Source of the DNA: Diphasiastrum complanatum
Taxonomy: Eukaryota > Streptophyta > Lycopodiopsida > Lycopodiales > Lycopodiaceae
Reading direction: 5' to 3'
Length of the DNA stretch: 64,000 nt
Assembly (NCBI GenBank): GCA_029204225.1
Contig: CM055100.1
Span: forward strand, 1,945,334 to 2,009,333
How positions within the stretch are numbered: the stretch's first letter is position 1; each line of letters begins with the position of its first letter. The translations under genes were made by a program, and so were the position numbers. Under the pieces are notes generated by a model that did no database searches, was not told the origin of the DNA, and saw only the letters and a list, made by a program, of their open reading frames with translations. This document shows, piece by piece, positions 25,785 to 36,294 of this stretch.

Positions 25785-26820
25785 GTGCGAACACAGCCGA
25801 TGAACCTTGTCGAGTCAGGTGAAGAAGAAAAGATAGTGCATGTGGGAGAATTGTTAACACCCACACAATTCAAGAGACTACGATCCTTGTTGGTGGAGTA
25901 TAAAGACTATTTTGTCTGGAGTTGTAGTGATCTAAAGGAAATTCCACCAACAATAGTCCAACACACCATACCCTTGGTGGATGGAGCAGTCCCCAAGGTA
26001 AGTCGTTACTACCGTTGCAACCCGGATTATACAGAGCTGATCAAGCAGGAGTTGCAGAAGCTGATGGATGCAGATTTCATTTATGAAATCAAGCACATAG
26101 AATGGGTATCGCTCATAGTTATAGTACCCAAGAAGAATGGCAAAATGCAGATTTGTATGAATCTGAAGGCGCTAAATGCAGTCACCAAAAAGGATCATTT
26201 TTTTTTACCATTTACGGAAAGTGTCCTCGACAGAGTAGTTGGCACCGAAGCCTACAGTTTTCTAGATGGATTCAGCGGCTACAACCAGGTGAAGATAGCC
26301 CCCCAAGACCAACCCAAGACAACATTTGCCACGGAATGGGGAACCTATGCCTGTAAAGTGATGCCATTTGGACTTTGCAATGCCCCAAGCACCTTCCAAC
26401 AAGTCTTGCAAGCGGCATTCAAAGAATATTTGCAAAAATTTCTAGAAATTTTTTTGGACGATCTGTGCATGCATGGACCAGACTCAGAACACTTATCCAA
26501 TTTGGAGAAAGTGCTCCCAAAATGTCCAACTTCTAGATCTCCTTGAATCCAGATCGCCACAGACCTACCAAAGATCAGGATCATTGTTGATCTTGGCACC
26601 ACCGGGGACGATCCGCGAAGTCTACATCTTCATGGGTCATGTTAACTATTATAGGATCTTCATTCTTGACTTTGCGGAGTTAGCCGACCAATTTACAAAC
26701 TCACAACGGATCCACGTTGGAACGAGGAAGCCCTAAAGGCTTTCCAAAAGCTTAAGGATGCATTGGTTTCAGCACCAATCTTACGCCCACCCAATTGGTC
26801 CATTGAGTTTCACTCTTGAA
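25785..26820 (+). pseudogene. Gypsy reverse transcriptase, truncated
   Basis: RT open from 25785 to 26546: TIPLVDGAVPKVSRYYRCNP, SLIVIVPKKNGKMQICMNLK, FLDGFSGYNQVKIAPQDQPK, VMPFGLCNAPSTFQQV. The catalytic box reads IFLDDL, i.e. F-L-D-D instead of Y-M/L-D-D, with both Asp kept. The thumb and a trace of RNase H (FMGHVNYYRIF, PILRPPNW) are frameshifted. RNase H and integrase are absent: the element is cut off near 26820. Confidence 0.88.
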
Positions 26821-27295
26821 ACTTGGACAGTCACTAGATCTGACCCACATGCATCTCTAAAAATCTCTGCGAGAGTTCTTGATGGAAGATTCATCATTGT
26901 TTAGTGTGTGCAAGGATTCCCAGAAGCTGAATCTTCAGAACCCTCGTAGAGCATCAAGATCATCCTACCAATGCTCGTAAGGTGTCTAAATGGAATCAGA
27001 GCAGTGAGATTAGCCTGCCTACATGGTCTGGTCTTGAAAATCCAATCACAAAAACATGTTGTGCGAGAGATCACTTCCTATGAGAGTTGAACCCTCGCAG
27101 ACAGTCTGATCCCTCGTGAACCTTTGCAGGGCAGTCAAATCACCTTCTGAACTCTCGCAGACTTCCTTGAGGTCATAGAATTTTGTGAAGAAGGTCCCTG
27201 CCAAAATTTGGGTGGAACTGAACAAGGGAAAGTGGATTTCACCTAATACGCACTCTAAATTCCGCTATATAAGGGCTGATTTCAAGTCATTTGTC
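26821..27295 (+). repeat. LTR-like sequence with promoter, right of the Gypsy
   Basis: Non-coding, with repeated CTCTCGCAGA and GCGAGAGTT words as at 21.8-22.4 kb. CTATATAAGGG at about 27263-27273 is a good TATA box, so this may be part of an LTR. Boundaries are not visible. Copia D begins immediately after. Confidence 0.45.
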
Positions 27296-28269
27296 ACCAA
27301 TTGATGTGCGAATCCTGTGTATATGGGAAGCAGCATCAAGAGAAGTTCAATAAAGGGGGTGTTGCAAGAGCAAAGAACAATCCACACAGATTTATGCGGG
27401 CCTATGAGGACCATGTCCTTAGGTAAAGCCTTCTATTTCATGACCTTTATTGATGATATGTCACGTAAGACGTGGATCTACTTCTTGAAGAAGAAATCAG
27501 ATGCATTTGATAACTTCAAGAGCTTCAAAGCATTGGTCGAAAATCAGACAGGTAGGAAGATCAAAGTCCTAAGATCAGATAGTTGAGGTGAGTACAAGTC
27601 TAATGACTTCAATGATCTTTGTGATCAATGTGGGATTAAAAGCCAATTTACACAAGCTCATACTCCTGCTCTCAATGGTGTAACTGAGCGCAAGAATTGC
27701 ACGATTGTGGAAAGTGCCAGATCTATGCTAACTGAGATGAATCTACCAAAAGATTTTTGGTCGAAAGCATGCAGTACGATAGTCTATCTTCAAAATAGAA
27801 GTCCTACCATTGCCATACCAAAGATAACACCTGAGGAAGCATTCACAAAGAAGAAGCCAAAGGTGAACCACTTGCGAATCTTTGGATGTAAGGCCTTTGT
27901 ACACATTCCTAAGGAAGAGAGATGTAAACTTGATGTAAAAGCTAGCAAGTGCATATTCCTAGGATATGATAATCGTGTGAAGAGCTATAGATGTTTTGAT
28001 CCAGTAAAAAACAAAATCCATATAAACCGTGATGTTATCTTTGATGAATCCAAGATGTATGAAGACGAGGATGCTGAGAAGATAGACACATCCAGTGGAA
28101 AAGATGGTATAGTGAGGATACCACCTAATGATGATCCATTCATTGACCTTCCGAGTGATGAACATGAGGATACATCTCAAGATACTACTACTCAACCTCA
28201 AGAGATAGGTTGGAGAGGTAGGGACAAACCTTTTGGTGCAAGAAGGATTGAAGTTGCAGGTGACAAATG
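27296..28269 (+). pseudogene. Copia D integrase (left half of split element)
   Basis: Starts inside the GAG-pre-integrase knuckle (CESCVYGKQHQ). Integrase: HTDLCGPMRTM (first Asp), FMTFIDDMSRKTWIYFL, RSDS then a stop codon at the place of the second acidic motif (27584-27586), NGVTERKNCTIVESARSML (Glu), RIFGCKAFVHIPKE, CIFLGYDN. Open from 27707 to the insertion point of element B. The host reading continues at 33353 in the same frame once one target-site copy is counted, so the host ORF was open here when B inserted. Confidence 0.9.
28265..28269 (+). repeat. Target-site duplication of element B (left)
   Basis: AAATG, repeated exactly at 33348-33352 on the other side of the element. Confidence 0.95.
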
Positions 28270-28916
28270 TGTGAAAAATACAGATCCTAAGTGGATCTAA
28301 ACTCCAAGATCATTGGCTTGAATGCTTGCACTCCAAACTACATAAGCTAGGAATTGGCAACACATTCTATGCTACCTAGAATGCAAAGAACTTGATCAAA
28401 AAGCATTTATCACAAATGGAAACTTCCATAAACATCAAGTGCGGCCCAAAATAGCATTATACAGTCCATAATACATCAGCCTACCACTTTTGGAAAGCAC
28501 CTAAGATCATACACACAAAGCTTGAACTCAATCACTACACAATGCCAACAATGGAAGGAGAACCCAATAGAAAAATCTCTCATTAAGCAAATGAATACAA
28601 TGGATCTGCTCCAACCTGTTTCTCCACGGCCTACCTGCTATATATAGCTGAGAGAGATGACTCTCTCTCCTCTCTCTAGACCCTCCTTACCTAAAATATG
28701 CCCTATATAGGTAAAATTGGCATATATGTCCAAAATACATGAAAATGGACTCATTTCGAAGGTCTTGAAGTTTGACACTTCTTCATACTGAGAAAATACA
28801 CTTACTAAAAATATCTAGACCTGTTTCACACGTGTGAAAAGTCAGATCCTAAACTATGTGCCATTTTTAGCAATTTTGGCCTAAAACTAGACAAGGAAAT
28901 GTTGACAATTTTCACA
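28270..28916 (-). repeat. 3' LTR of element B
   Basis: 647 bp with TGTGAAAA...TTTTCACA ends. Contains TATATATA at 28639-28646 and a 16-bp perfect palindrome TTTCACACGTGTGAAA at 28824-28839. Confidence 0.96.
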
Positions 28917-28929
28917 CTCCCTCTTCAAC
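28917..28929 (-). promoter_or_regulatory. Polypurine tract, element B
   Basis: CTCCCTCTTCAAC on the plus strand, i.e. GTTGAAGAGGGAG, identical to that of element A. The gag-X ORF stops right next to it, so there is no room for a further gene. Confidence 0.9.
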
Positions 28930-31593
28930 TTAACTTGCTAGTTTTACAACACTACTTTGTTCCAACTTAAGAATGATCTCCATCATCAGAATAGATCTCT
29001 TCTCAAGGATCCTAATATGTACAAAATAGGACACAACATAATTGATATAGATAATAGTGTCCATATAGGATGCTTCACTATTTCTTACATCAATTTTACA
29101 TAGAATCATAAAAATGGTACATGTAAAAGAACATAGAATCTCAATTAATGAATTCCTCCATGTATCCATCTCTGGTTTCTCTGTAAAATAGCAGCAAACA
29201 AGTTGTAAATGAAAGTGATCAACAAGTGTTTGCATGCCTCCTCCACATTTCACTATACATATAGTGAATGCAACATGTATCTCCATGAATGAACTTCCAT
29301 CACCACCTTGCCTTTGACCATTTGTCTCTTCTTTGATGCTTTTCACTAGCTTCGAATTGCCACTTGTCTCTTGGTGTTGATGAAGCAATCCAAGATCAAC
29401 CTCTTGATCTTCCAATAAGACATCAAAGATCTTGCATATGTGAACATCTTCAGATCTGAAACTCTGAAGATACTCCCTCTCAAACACATGATTAAGATCC
29501 CACAAGATCTCATCAATGCTCAAATTTGACCCTTCACTATAGTTAGTGAAAACAATGCCACCATCATAAACCAAAAGATAGATTCCAACATTTCCATTTA
29601 ACATGAAGTAGAGTAGGTGAAGATGAGTATCAAACCTAATCAAAACAGCCCTCTTGAGTTCATAACAAACCTCAATAATCTCACCAATGATATCTCCCTT
29701 GCCTTGAAGAAGTTGCCACTTGAGTTGCTCCATGTAGTCTTCTTCAACCAACCTTTTGCCATGTTGACCATGAATGAACAATCCACCACAATCATAGAAT
29801 GCTTTGAGTTGATGAAGAGATGTTAGATCCATGCTTTGGATCTTCCCAAGAACCACTCTTCCATTGCCCTTTCCTTCACAAGACTCCCTCTTAATGCTAG
29901 CACCACAAAAGTTAGAAACCTCCCTCTTGATAGTTGCACCATAAGAAGTAGAAGACTCTTGAATATTAGAAGCCAAGAAAAGAATCCTTAGTACCTTCAA
30001 CATAAGAGTGATTGAAGTACTCTCTCTTTTCAAACATGAACTTCTACTCAATGATTTAGGTAATGAGTCATATGATAATGATTCTTCCTCACTATCGTTC
30101 ATAAAAACATCATTCAAAGTACATCCTACTTTGAACACTTCACATACTTCTCTTCCTTTTGACTTGTGATCTCCCTCACCAAGTCTCATGATAGAAACCT
30201 TTGATCTACTCTTTTTATGAAGAAATGTGACACCACTTGTTGCACAAATGACTTTATCACAAAAAGATGTAAAAGAACCATTTCCTTCAAGCATGCTCAA
30301 AGCACCATCATCTTTTCCCACATGATTACATACATCAATATGAAAAGAATTAGAAGAACAACCATCTTCTTGCAAAGAATGACACTTAGCATCTCCATCT
30401 TTTTCCATATGAACAAACAAGTCATTAGCAACAATCACTTCCAAAGAAGAATCTTCATCAACTCCATTGATGAAGTTAGCTCCTTCCTTACCTTTTCCAT
30501 TTTTGCACTTGCCATCTAGCACCATTGAAGAACCAACAAGCCTTGGAAGTCCATGAGTAGAAGAGTACAAACATGATGCTAATTTAGCTCCACATGACTC
30601 CATTTGACTAGTAGGTAGCACTAGTCCATCTTCAAGATCCAATGGATCCAAAAAATTGACCATAGATTCACCAAAGCTTGCCAAGTTAGCACAACAATTA
30701 TCATCTCCAAGAAGTACATTAGATCTCAACCTAGATCTAGCATTTTGTTTCTTATGGCATTCATTTGCAAAATGTCCTTTCACTCCACAATAAAAACATT
30801 TGAACTTGGACTTATCTTGCTTCCTACTTTGCAAAGAAGAAGAATGCTTTCCATGCTCCAAACTACCTTGCTTGGACCACTTGCCTTTGAACTTGCCCTT
30901 TGTGAAAAGAGCTTCTTCATCTCCACCTTGTGTTGATGCACCACCACCTTTGGCTTGCAACCTATGCTCTTCAGCCACCAAGATCTCTTGCAAGTCATTG
31001 ACACTTGGCAAGGACTTTTGTATAGCAAAGCATTGTACAAGGTTAGAATGTTCATCAAGCAAACCATTCAACATGACTTGAACTAGTTCCCCATCCTTTA
31101 TGCTTTCATCTATGCATGCTAGATCATCATTCAAGGATTTAACCTTCAAGACAAATGAATGTGCACTCTCTCCCTCTCTTTGACAACTTTGGAAGATTTG
31201 CCTTCTTAGGGTGAGAACCCTAGATGTGGATTTGGACTCATAGATCTTCTTCAAAGCATTCCATGCTTCACTTGAAGAAGTACATTTACCAACTTCTTTA
31301 AGAAGTTCATTGGTAACATTCATCTTTATGATATGTAAGGCTCTTTTAGCCCTTCTATCAAAATTTAGTTGCTCTTGAAGAATTAGAGGTCTTTCTTCAA
31401 TTCCCACAACTATATCCATTAGCTCATTCAACTCTAGTAAAGACTCCATCCTCACTTTCCAAGTTGAATAGTTTGTAGAGTTTAACCTCTCTTTAGCTTC
31501 CAACATGATTCCACCATTGGATGTCATGATGCTAATATCTTCTTGTGTCCTTAGGCTCTGTTCTAATGCACCTAGCACTCTCCTTTCTCTCAA
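28930..31593 (-). CDS. Gag-X polyprotein of element B
   Basis: 887 codons without interruption. Likely start is Met23 (31527), because MTSNGGIMLEAKERL aligns with the gag start of element A; the upstream Met adds 22 residues. Residues about 30-220 are a Copia gag (UBN2) domain: NYSTWKVRMESLLELN, NELLKEVGKCTSSSEAW, NDDLACIDESIKDGELVQV. Zinc knuckle CFYCGVKGHFANEC at 266-279 is complete. Residues about 300-690 are Ser/Gly/charged, unrecognised, with a short internal repeat (YGATIKRE and CGASIKRE). Residues 728-887 form the module shared with element A: LVKSIKEE, GSSFMEIH, WRNSLIEILCSF, DVRNSEAS, DTIIYINY. No protease D-S/T-G, integrase DDE or RT YVDD motif is present. The gag part should make particles. 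The role of the C-terminal part is unknown; two hydrophobic stretches might be membrane-seeking, but this is a guess. Confidence 0.88.
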   Translation of the reverse strand: MRERRVLGALEQSLRTQEDISIMTSNGGIMLEAKERLNSTNYSTWKVRMESLLELNELMDIVVGIEERPLILQEQLNFDRRAKRALHIIKMNVTNELLKEVGKCTSSSEAWNALKKIYESKSTSRVLTLRRQIFQSCQREGESAHSFVLKVKSLNDDLACIDESIKDGELVQVMLNGLLDEHSNLVQCFAIQKSLPSVNDLQEILVAEEHRLQAKGGGASTQGGDEEALFTKGKFKGKWSKQGSLEHGKHSSSLQSRKQDKSKFKCFYCGVKGHFANECHKKQNARSRLRSNVLLGDDNCCANLASFGESMVNFLDPLDLEDGLVLPTSQMESCGAKLASCLYSSTHGLPRLVGSSMVLDGKCKNGKGKEGANFINGVDEDSSLEVIVANDLFVHMEKDGDAKCHSLQEDGCSSNSFHIDVCNHVGKDDGALSMLEGNGSFTSFCDKVICATSGVTFLHKKSRSKVSIMRLGEGDHKSKGREVCEVFKVGCTLNDVFMNDSEEESLSYDSLPKSLSRSSCLKRESTSITLMLKVLRILFLASNIQESSTSYGATIKREVSNFCGASIKRESCEGKGNGRVVLGKIQSMDLTSLHQLKAFYDCGGLFIHGQHGKRLVEEDYMEQLKWQLLQGKGDIIGEIIEVCYELKRAVLIRFDTHLHLLYFMLNGNVGIYLLVYDGGIVFTNYSEGSNLSIDEILWDLNHVFEREYLQSFRSEDVHICKIFDVLLEDQEVDLGLLHQHQETSGNSKLVKSIKEETNGQRQGGDGSSFMEIHVAFTICIVKCGGGMQTLVDHFHLQLVCCYFTEKPEMDTWRNSLIEILCSFTCTIFMILCKIDVRNSEASYMDTIIYINYVVSYFVHIRILEKRSILMMEIILKLEQSSVVKLAS

Positions 31594-32688
31594 TAAATGA
31601 AGAAGGAGAAGATCTTAAAAGATTTAGAACCCTAAATGACCTCTATCTTGAAACTATTTGGCTTTCAAGCATAGAAAGGAAGATTGAAACACATGCAACA
31701 CTTTGCACACACTAAGAATGGATTACAAACTCAAACCAACCTGAACACACTCTTTCTTAAGCTCTCAAACTTTCCAGCAAGTGACCAAATCAAGTTATGG
31801 TGTGAAGAGTTACTTGCATTCTTAGAAAATACCCAAAACTAGGATGCCAAAATTACCTAGTAATGAACAAACTTGATCAACATATGATCACCACACCAAG
31901 ATATTGATTCAACCTGTAAAACCACATGTAAACCACACTTCTAAAAGTTTATAAACTCCAGCAAGTGATAAATACAAGATTTAGAGGTGAATGAATGAGC
32001 ACACTTAGTGAATCACAAGACTAGCTTCACTATCTTGTCAAAATTTGGTGTTTAGATGTAGATCTAAGATCACTTCACATGAGAATGTTCCTCAACCTGT
32101 TAAGAACCTGAAAACACACTTGCATAATGGTTAACACCTTCCAGCAAATGCTCCAATCAAATTACATAAGGAGAGTTACTTACATGCTCAACAAAGTACA
32201 CCAAAAATTATGCCAAAATTGATGACAATCTTTACAATATGCTCTTCACAATGGAGCTTACAATATGTTCACCCAAAAAAGGGGATCTTTCATCCAAATG
32301 GGAGCTTTGCTCAGCCTTTAGGAGAATTACAACTCACTCAAAAGAGCATTTGTCATCCACTTAAGGAGAAGTTTCATCCACTTAAGGAGAGTGTTCATCC
32401 AAGAATGGAGATTGTCAACAATAGGATTGAAAAGAACATTGTTAGTATTGAATATGCACAAGCCTCACAATCACAAATGATTAGGTGTTATGATCTGATC
32501 CAAAATAGTTTCTTTTCAGCCTCTGATCTTCAATAGACCTGAAATATGCTTTTGATCCACAAGTTCAACTCACAAAACAAAGGTTAGTAAGATTTGATCA
32601 ACAAAGCAATGCAAAATCATGCTAGAACTTGATCAAACATCCAAATATCACCAAAAATGGAATACTTACTGTAAATAGAAGCCAACCA
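31594..32688 (-). other. Long untranslated leader of element B
   Basis: About 1.1 kb between the primer-binding site and gag, without a long ORF on the minus strand. Repeated phrases of the type CACACTT, AACCTG and CCAGCAA(A/G)TG recur at 31775, 31965 and 32135, giving a loose repeat of about 180 bases. Packaging signals are normally in this region. The 108-codon plus-strand ORF at 32210-32536 is a chance reading. Confidence 0.6.
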
Positions 32689-32700
32689 GCTCTGATACCA
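32689..32700 (-). promoter_or_regulatory. Primer-binding site, element B
   Basis: GCTCTGATACCA on the plus strand, i.e. TGGTATCAGAGC, directly next to the 5' LTR. Confidence 0.96.
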
Positions 32701-33347
32701 TGTGAAAAATACAGATCCTAAGTGGATCTAAACTCCAAGATCATTGGCTTGAATGCTTGCACTCCAAACTACATAAGCTAGGAATTGGCAACACATTCTA
32801 TGCTACCTAGAATGCAAAGAACTTGATCAAAAAGCATTTATCACAAATGGAAACTTCCATAAACATCAAGTGCGGCCCAAAATAGCATTATACAGTCCAT
32901 AATACATCAGCCTACCACTTTTGGAAAGCACCTAAGATCATACACACAAAGCTTGAACTCAATCACTACACAATGCCAACAATGGAAGGAGAACCCAATA
33001 GAAAAATCTCTCATTAAGCAAATGAATACAATGGATCTGCTCCAACCTGTTTCTCCACGGCCTACCTGCTATATATAGCTGAGAGAGATGACTCTCTCTC
33101 CTCTCTCTAGACCCTCCTTACCTAAAATATGCCCTATATAGGTAAAATTGGCATATATGTCCAAAATACATGAAAATGGACTCATTTCGAAGGTCTTGAA
33201 GTTTGACACTTCTTCATACTGAAAAAATACACTTACTAAAAATATCTAGACCTGTTTCACACGTGTGAAAAGTCAGATCCTAAACTATGTGCCATTTTTA
33301 GCAATTTTGGCCTAAAACTAGACAAGGAAATGTTGACAATTTTCACA
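32701..33347 (-). repeat. 5' LTR of element B
   Basis: 647 bp, one difference from the other copy. TATATATA and the palindrome TTTCACACGTGTGAAA (33255-33270) are conserved, giving one promoter reading towards the gag-X ORF. Followed by AAATG. Confidence 0.96.
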
Positions 33348-33352
33348 AAATG

Positions 33353-34910
33353 CAAGGATGAGGATGTACCGTGGGATACATTTTCACCAGGAAGCCCATC
33401 ACCTGACAGGAAGCTCCCTAAGTGGTTTGAGAGATTGTTGGAGAGCCGCGACATAGATGACTTTCCAGGATCATCTAGCCAAGGAGAGCTACGAAGATCA
33501 ACAAGAGAGAAGACACTACCTGAAAGGTATGAAGCAAATCATGCTCTCTTATCTAGCATTATTCAAAGCAAAGAACCTTCAACTTATGGTGAAGCGAAGG
33601 ATGATGGCATTTGGGTCAAGGCCATGGGAGAGGAGATGGAGTCAATTGCTAAGCATAGCACATGGGACTTAGTAGAACCACCAGTTGGCAAGAAACCCAT
33701 TGGTTGCAAATGGGTATATAGGACTAAGTACCATGCAGATGAAAGTATAGCAAAGCACAAGGCAAGATTGGTGATTAAAGGGTACGCACAAAGTAAAGGC
33801 ATCGACTATGAGGAGACCTTTGTGTCGGTTTGTAAGTGGAATACTCTACATCTACTTGTTGCTTTAGCTTCACATTTTGGTTGGCCTTTGCATCAGATGG
33901 ATGTGAAATTTGCTTTTCTAAATGGTGAGTTAGAAGAAGAAGTGTTCATGGATCAACCTGAAGGCTTTGTAGCGAAGGGACAGGAAAATAAAGTATGTCG
34001 CTTGAAGAAAGCGCTTTATGGTCTTAAACAAGCACCATGTGTATGGTATAGCAGGATTGATGCCTACTTTCGTTCAAAGGGGATGGTGAGAACACATTCT
34101 GATCCAAATCTATATGTCTTATGCTTTGATGGTATGGTTGCTTTGATTGCTCTTTATCTTGATGATTTGATTATTACGGGAAATAATCAAGAGATGATAG
34201 ACATAATTAAGAAAGACCTCATGGAACAATTCGAGATGACAGATCTCAGTCTGCTGCGTTACTACCTTGGAGTAGAAGTGTGGCAAAAAGGACATGAAGT
34301 GGGTTTAACACAAGTGAAGTATGTCAAAGAGTTGCTGCACAGGTTTAGGTTGTAGGATTGCAAACCAGTAAACACTCCTATTCAACCAGGTAAAAGCTTT
34401 CTAAGCTTGATGAGTCACAGTCATTTGATGCTACGCTGTATAGACAGTTAGTAGGGAGCTTGATTTACCTTACCATGACTAGACCAAATATATGCTATGC
34501 TGTTGGCATTGTAAGTCGGTTTATGGCAGCACCTACGGAAACGCATTGGAAGGCAGCTAAACGCATTTTGTGTTATGTGAAAGGCACTTCAGAGTATGGC
34601 TTGATTTACAGGAAGCATGATGGTTTACCTGAGTTGTGTGGCTATGTGGATGCGGATTGGGGAGGTGACTATGATGATCATAGATCCACCACATGGTATG
34701 TATTCCAGTTTTGTGGTAGTTGTCTTTCCTGGTCTAGTAAGAAGCAAAGTACAATTGCTCTTTCCACCACAGAAGCAGAGTATAAGGCAATGTGTAGTGT
34801 AGTACAAGAAGCTATATGGTTGAGACAAATCTTGGAAGAAATTGGCATGAAGTAGAAAAATCCCACGACTTTACATAGCGATAGTCAGAGTGGCATCAAC
34901 TCCCAACTAC
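33353..34910 (+). pseudogene. Copia D reverse transcriptase and RNase H (right half)
   Basis: Continues the interrupted Copia. The linker TREKTLPERYEANHAL is followed by RT open to 34355: VKAMGEEMESIAKHSTWDL, GCKWVYRTKYHADESIAKHK, MDVKFAFLNGELEEEVFM, ALYGLKQAPCVWYSRI, ALYLDDLIITGNN (catalytic box YLDD). A stop at 34353-34355 and a frame break follow. RNase H runs from 34460 to 34855: IYLTMTRPNICYAVG, GYVDADWGGDYDDHRS, STTEAEYKAMCSVVQEAIW, then a TAG. RNase H sequence can still be read a little past the stop and then ends near 34910. The 3' LTR was not identified. Confidence 0.9.
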
Positions 34911-36294
34911 GTGTCCAATGGAATGGTGAAATCACTTTTGGTGCACTCCGGACACTTTCTTTGCTACAATCACTCTGTTTTGTTGTACCATACTTGTAGG
35001 TACAGTCCGAGTGCCCTTCGTTTGGAGGTTATAGCCTTTCATTTGGGTCAAAACGGACAAAGGATCCAAAAATAGGGACTTTTCTAGTTTTTGAACTGTT
35101 TCTTCAGAGTGAAGAAACTTCCCCTTTCATGAACTTGGGACCCAGTTCAACTTTCACTTTGAAAATTTTGAATTAAGTTGCAATGTGAATTGCACTTCAG
35201 GCCCCTTCCATTGAAATTCAAGTGGATTTAAGGAGATCCAACGATCAGCTTTGATCCGATGGTGGGTACTCATTCTGAGTAGCGTGATCTTGACCGTCGA
35301 TGTTGATGATGCTTTATCCAACGGTTTCGGCCGGATCTGTGCACTAATGGTGGAGCCCTATAGCCGCTACACACCTGGAGATGCTACGGTTTCCCTTGCC
35401 CTAGTTGCGCGCGAGCTATCCGAGCTCTTCTACTCCCTTTTCTCAATGTTTTTGGATATGGCTTCCCTCAGTGAGTTGATCCAGCACCCTCACGCCTCCA
35501 CGGCCAGCCACAGGCTTCTCAGATCTGATTTGCACTGCTAGGGCGCCCTCCTCTGGAATTTCATAGCTTTCAAAATGATTCAGAATGGAGAGAAATTCTT
35601 TTTTTTGAGCTTCCAAACCCTAGGCCAGGGTTTTTCTCAGAAAACTAATCTTGACTTCCTATTCACAGTCCTCTGACATGCCTATCCTATTCCTCTGAGG
35701 TCGACCTACTATAGGAGTGTGTTGCTTCAATCTGTTTATCAAATAGTGTCTGATTGAATGCACACTGACTGCAAACACCAAGTAGCCTTCCTTCGTAATT
35801 TCAAAATTCCATTTGTTGAGGTTCTGATTCAGCCGACAACTCTCGTCTCTGAATCCTCACACAGTCTCAAGCTCACCAAGCTTCTGTGTGCTAAACTCTT
35901 TGCACCAGTGCCCTGAACTCTCAGAAGATAGTTCTCCTAAAGCTCTCTTCAATGGCGATGTTGTATTGTGTACACTCCTTGTATGACTCTAATACCAACT
36001 TAGAATTTGCTTCGAACAGGGCCACAGATCATGCTACACAGTAACACAGACAGAAAACACTCTCCACAACAAGCTCACATAGCAACTGTATTTCTCAAAA
36101 TGAAATTAAACTATACATTTAGTTGTTCGCTCAGGCAATCCATGCATGACCCAAGTTATCGTTGGCGGGACGCGTGTCCCGTCGACTTGCCTCGAGGCGA
36201 GGCCAATTGATCCTTATCGACTGATAGGACCCACAGTACAGTAGCACAGTGATTCTACTTTAATTCTAACTCAAACTAGTTGAAATCTTTCACA
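34911..36294. other. Unassigned sequence, possibly LTR at its right end
   Basis: No gene supported; the 96-codon ORF at 35251-35541 shows no known motif. TCTAATACCA at 35990-35999 resembles a reversed tRNA-Met primer site with one change. The stretch ends in ATCTTTCACA at 36294 just before a reversed polypurine tract, so about 36000-36294 may be a short or truncated LTR. Confidence 0.4.

Larger units (their letters stand above)
28270..33347 (-). mobile_element. Element B: young non-autonomous Copia-type element coding gag plus unknown module
   Basis: 5078 bp on the minus strand. LTRs are 32701-33347 (5') and 28270-28916 (3'), 647 bp each, and differ at one position by eye (GAGAAAA versus GAAAAAA in the TACTGA-GAAAATAC context). 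Perfect AAATG target-site duplication. Primer-binding site and polypurine tract are intact. The only coding sequence is one uninterrupted 887-codon ORF with a gag domain at its N-terminus and no protease, integrase, RT or RNase H. It sits inside Copia D in the opposite orientation. Near-identical LTRs and an intact ORF point to recent movement using enzymes from elsewhere. Confidence 0.96.

Noticed and set aside
32210-32536. 108-codon plus-strand ORF inside element B
   Set aside because: Lies antisense in the untranslated leader of the element and only reflects repeated CATCCACTTAAGGAGA-like phrases.
35251-35541. Possible first exon of a host gene
   Set aside because: No recognisable domain and no consistent splice continuation; lies between two retrotransposon remnants.
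35990-36294. Complete LTR next to the RNase H at 36.3 kb
   Set aside because: Right end TTTCACA and a primer-like TCTAATACCA are visible, but no TG start or partner copy was found, so it is left as possible only.
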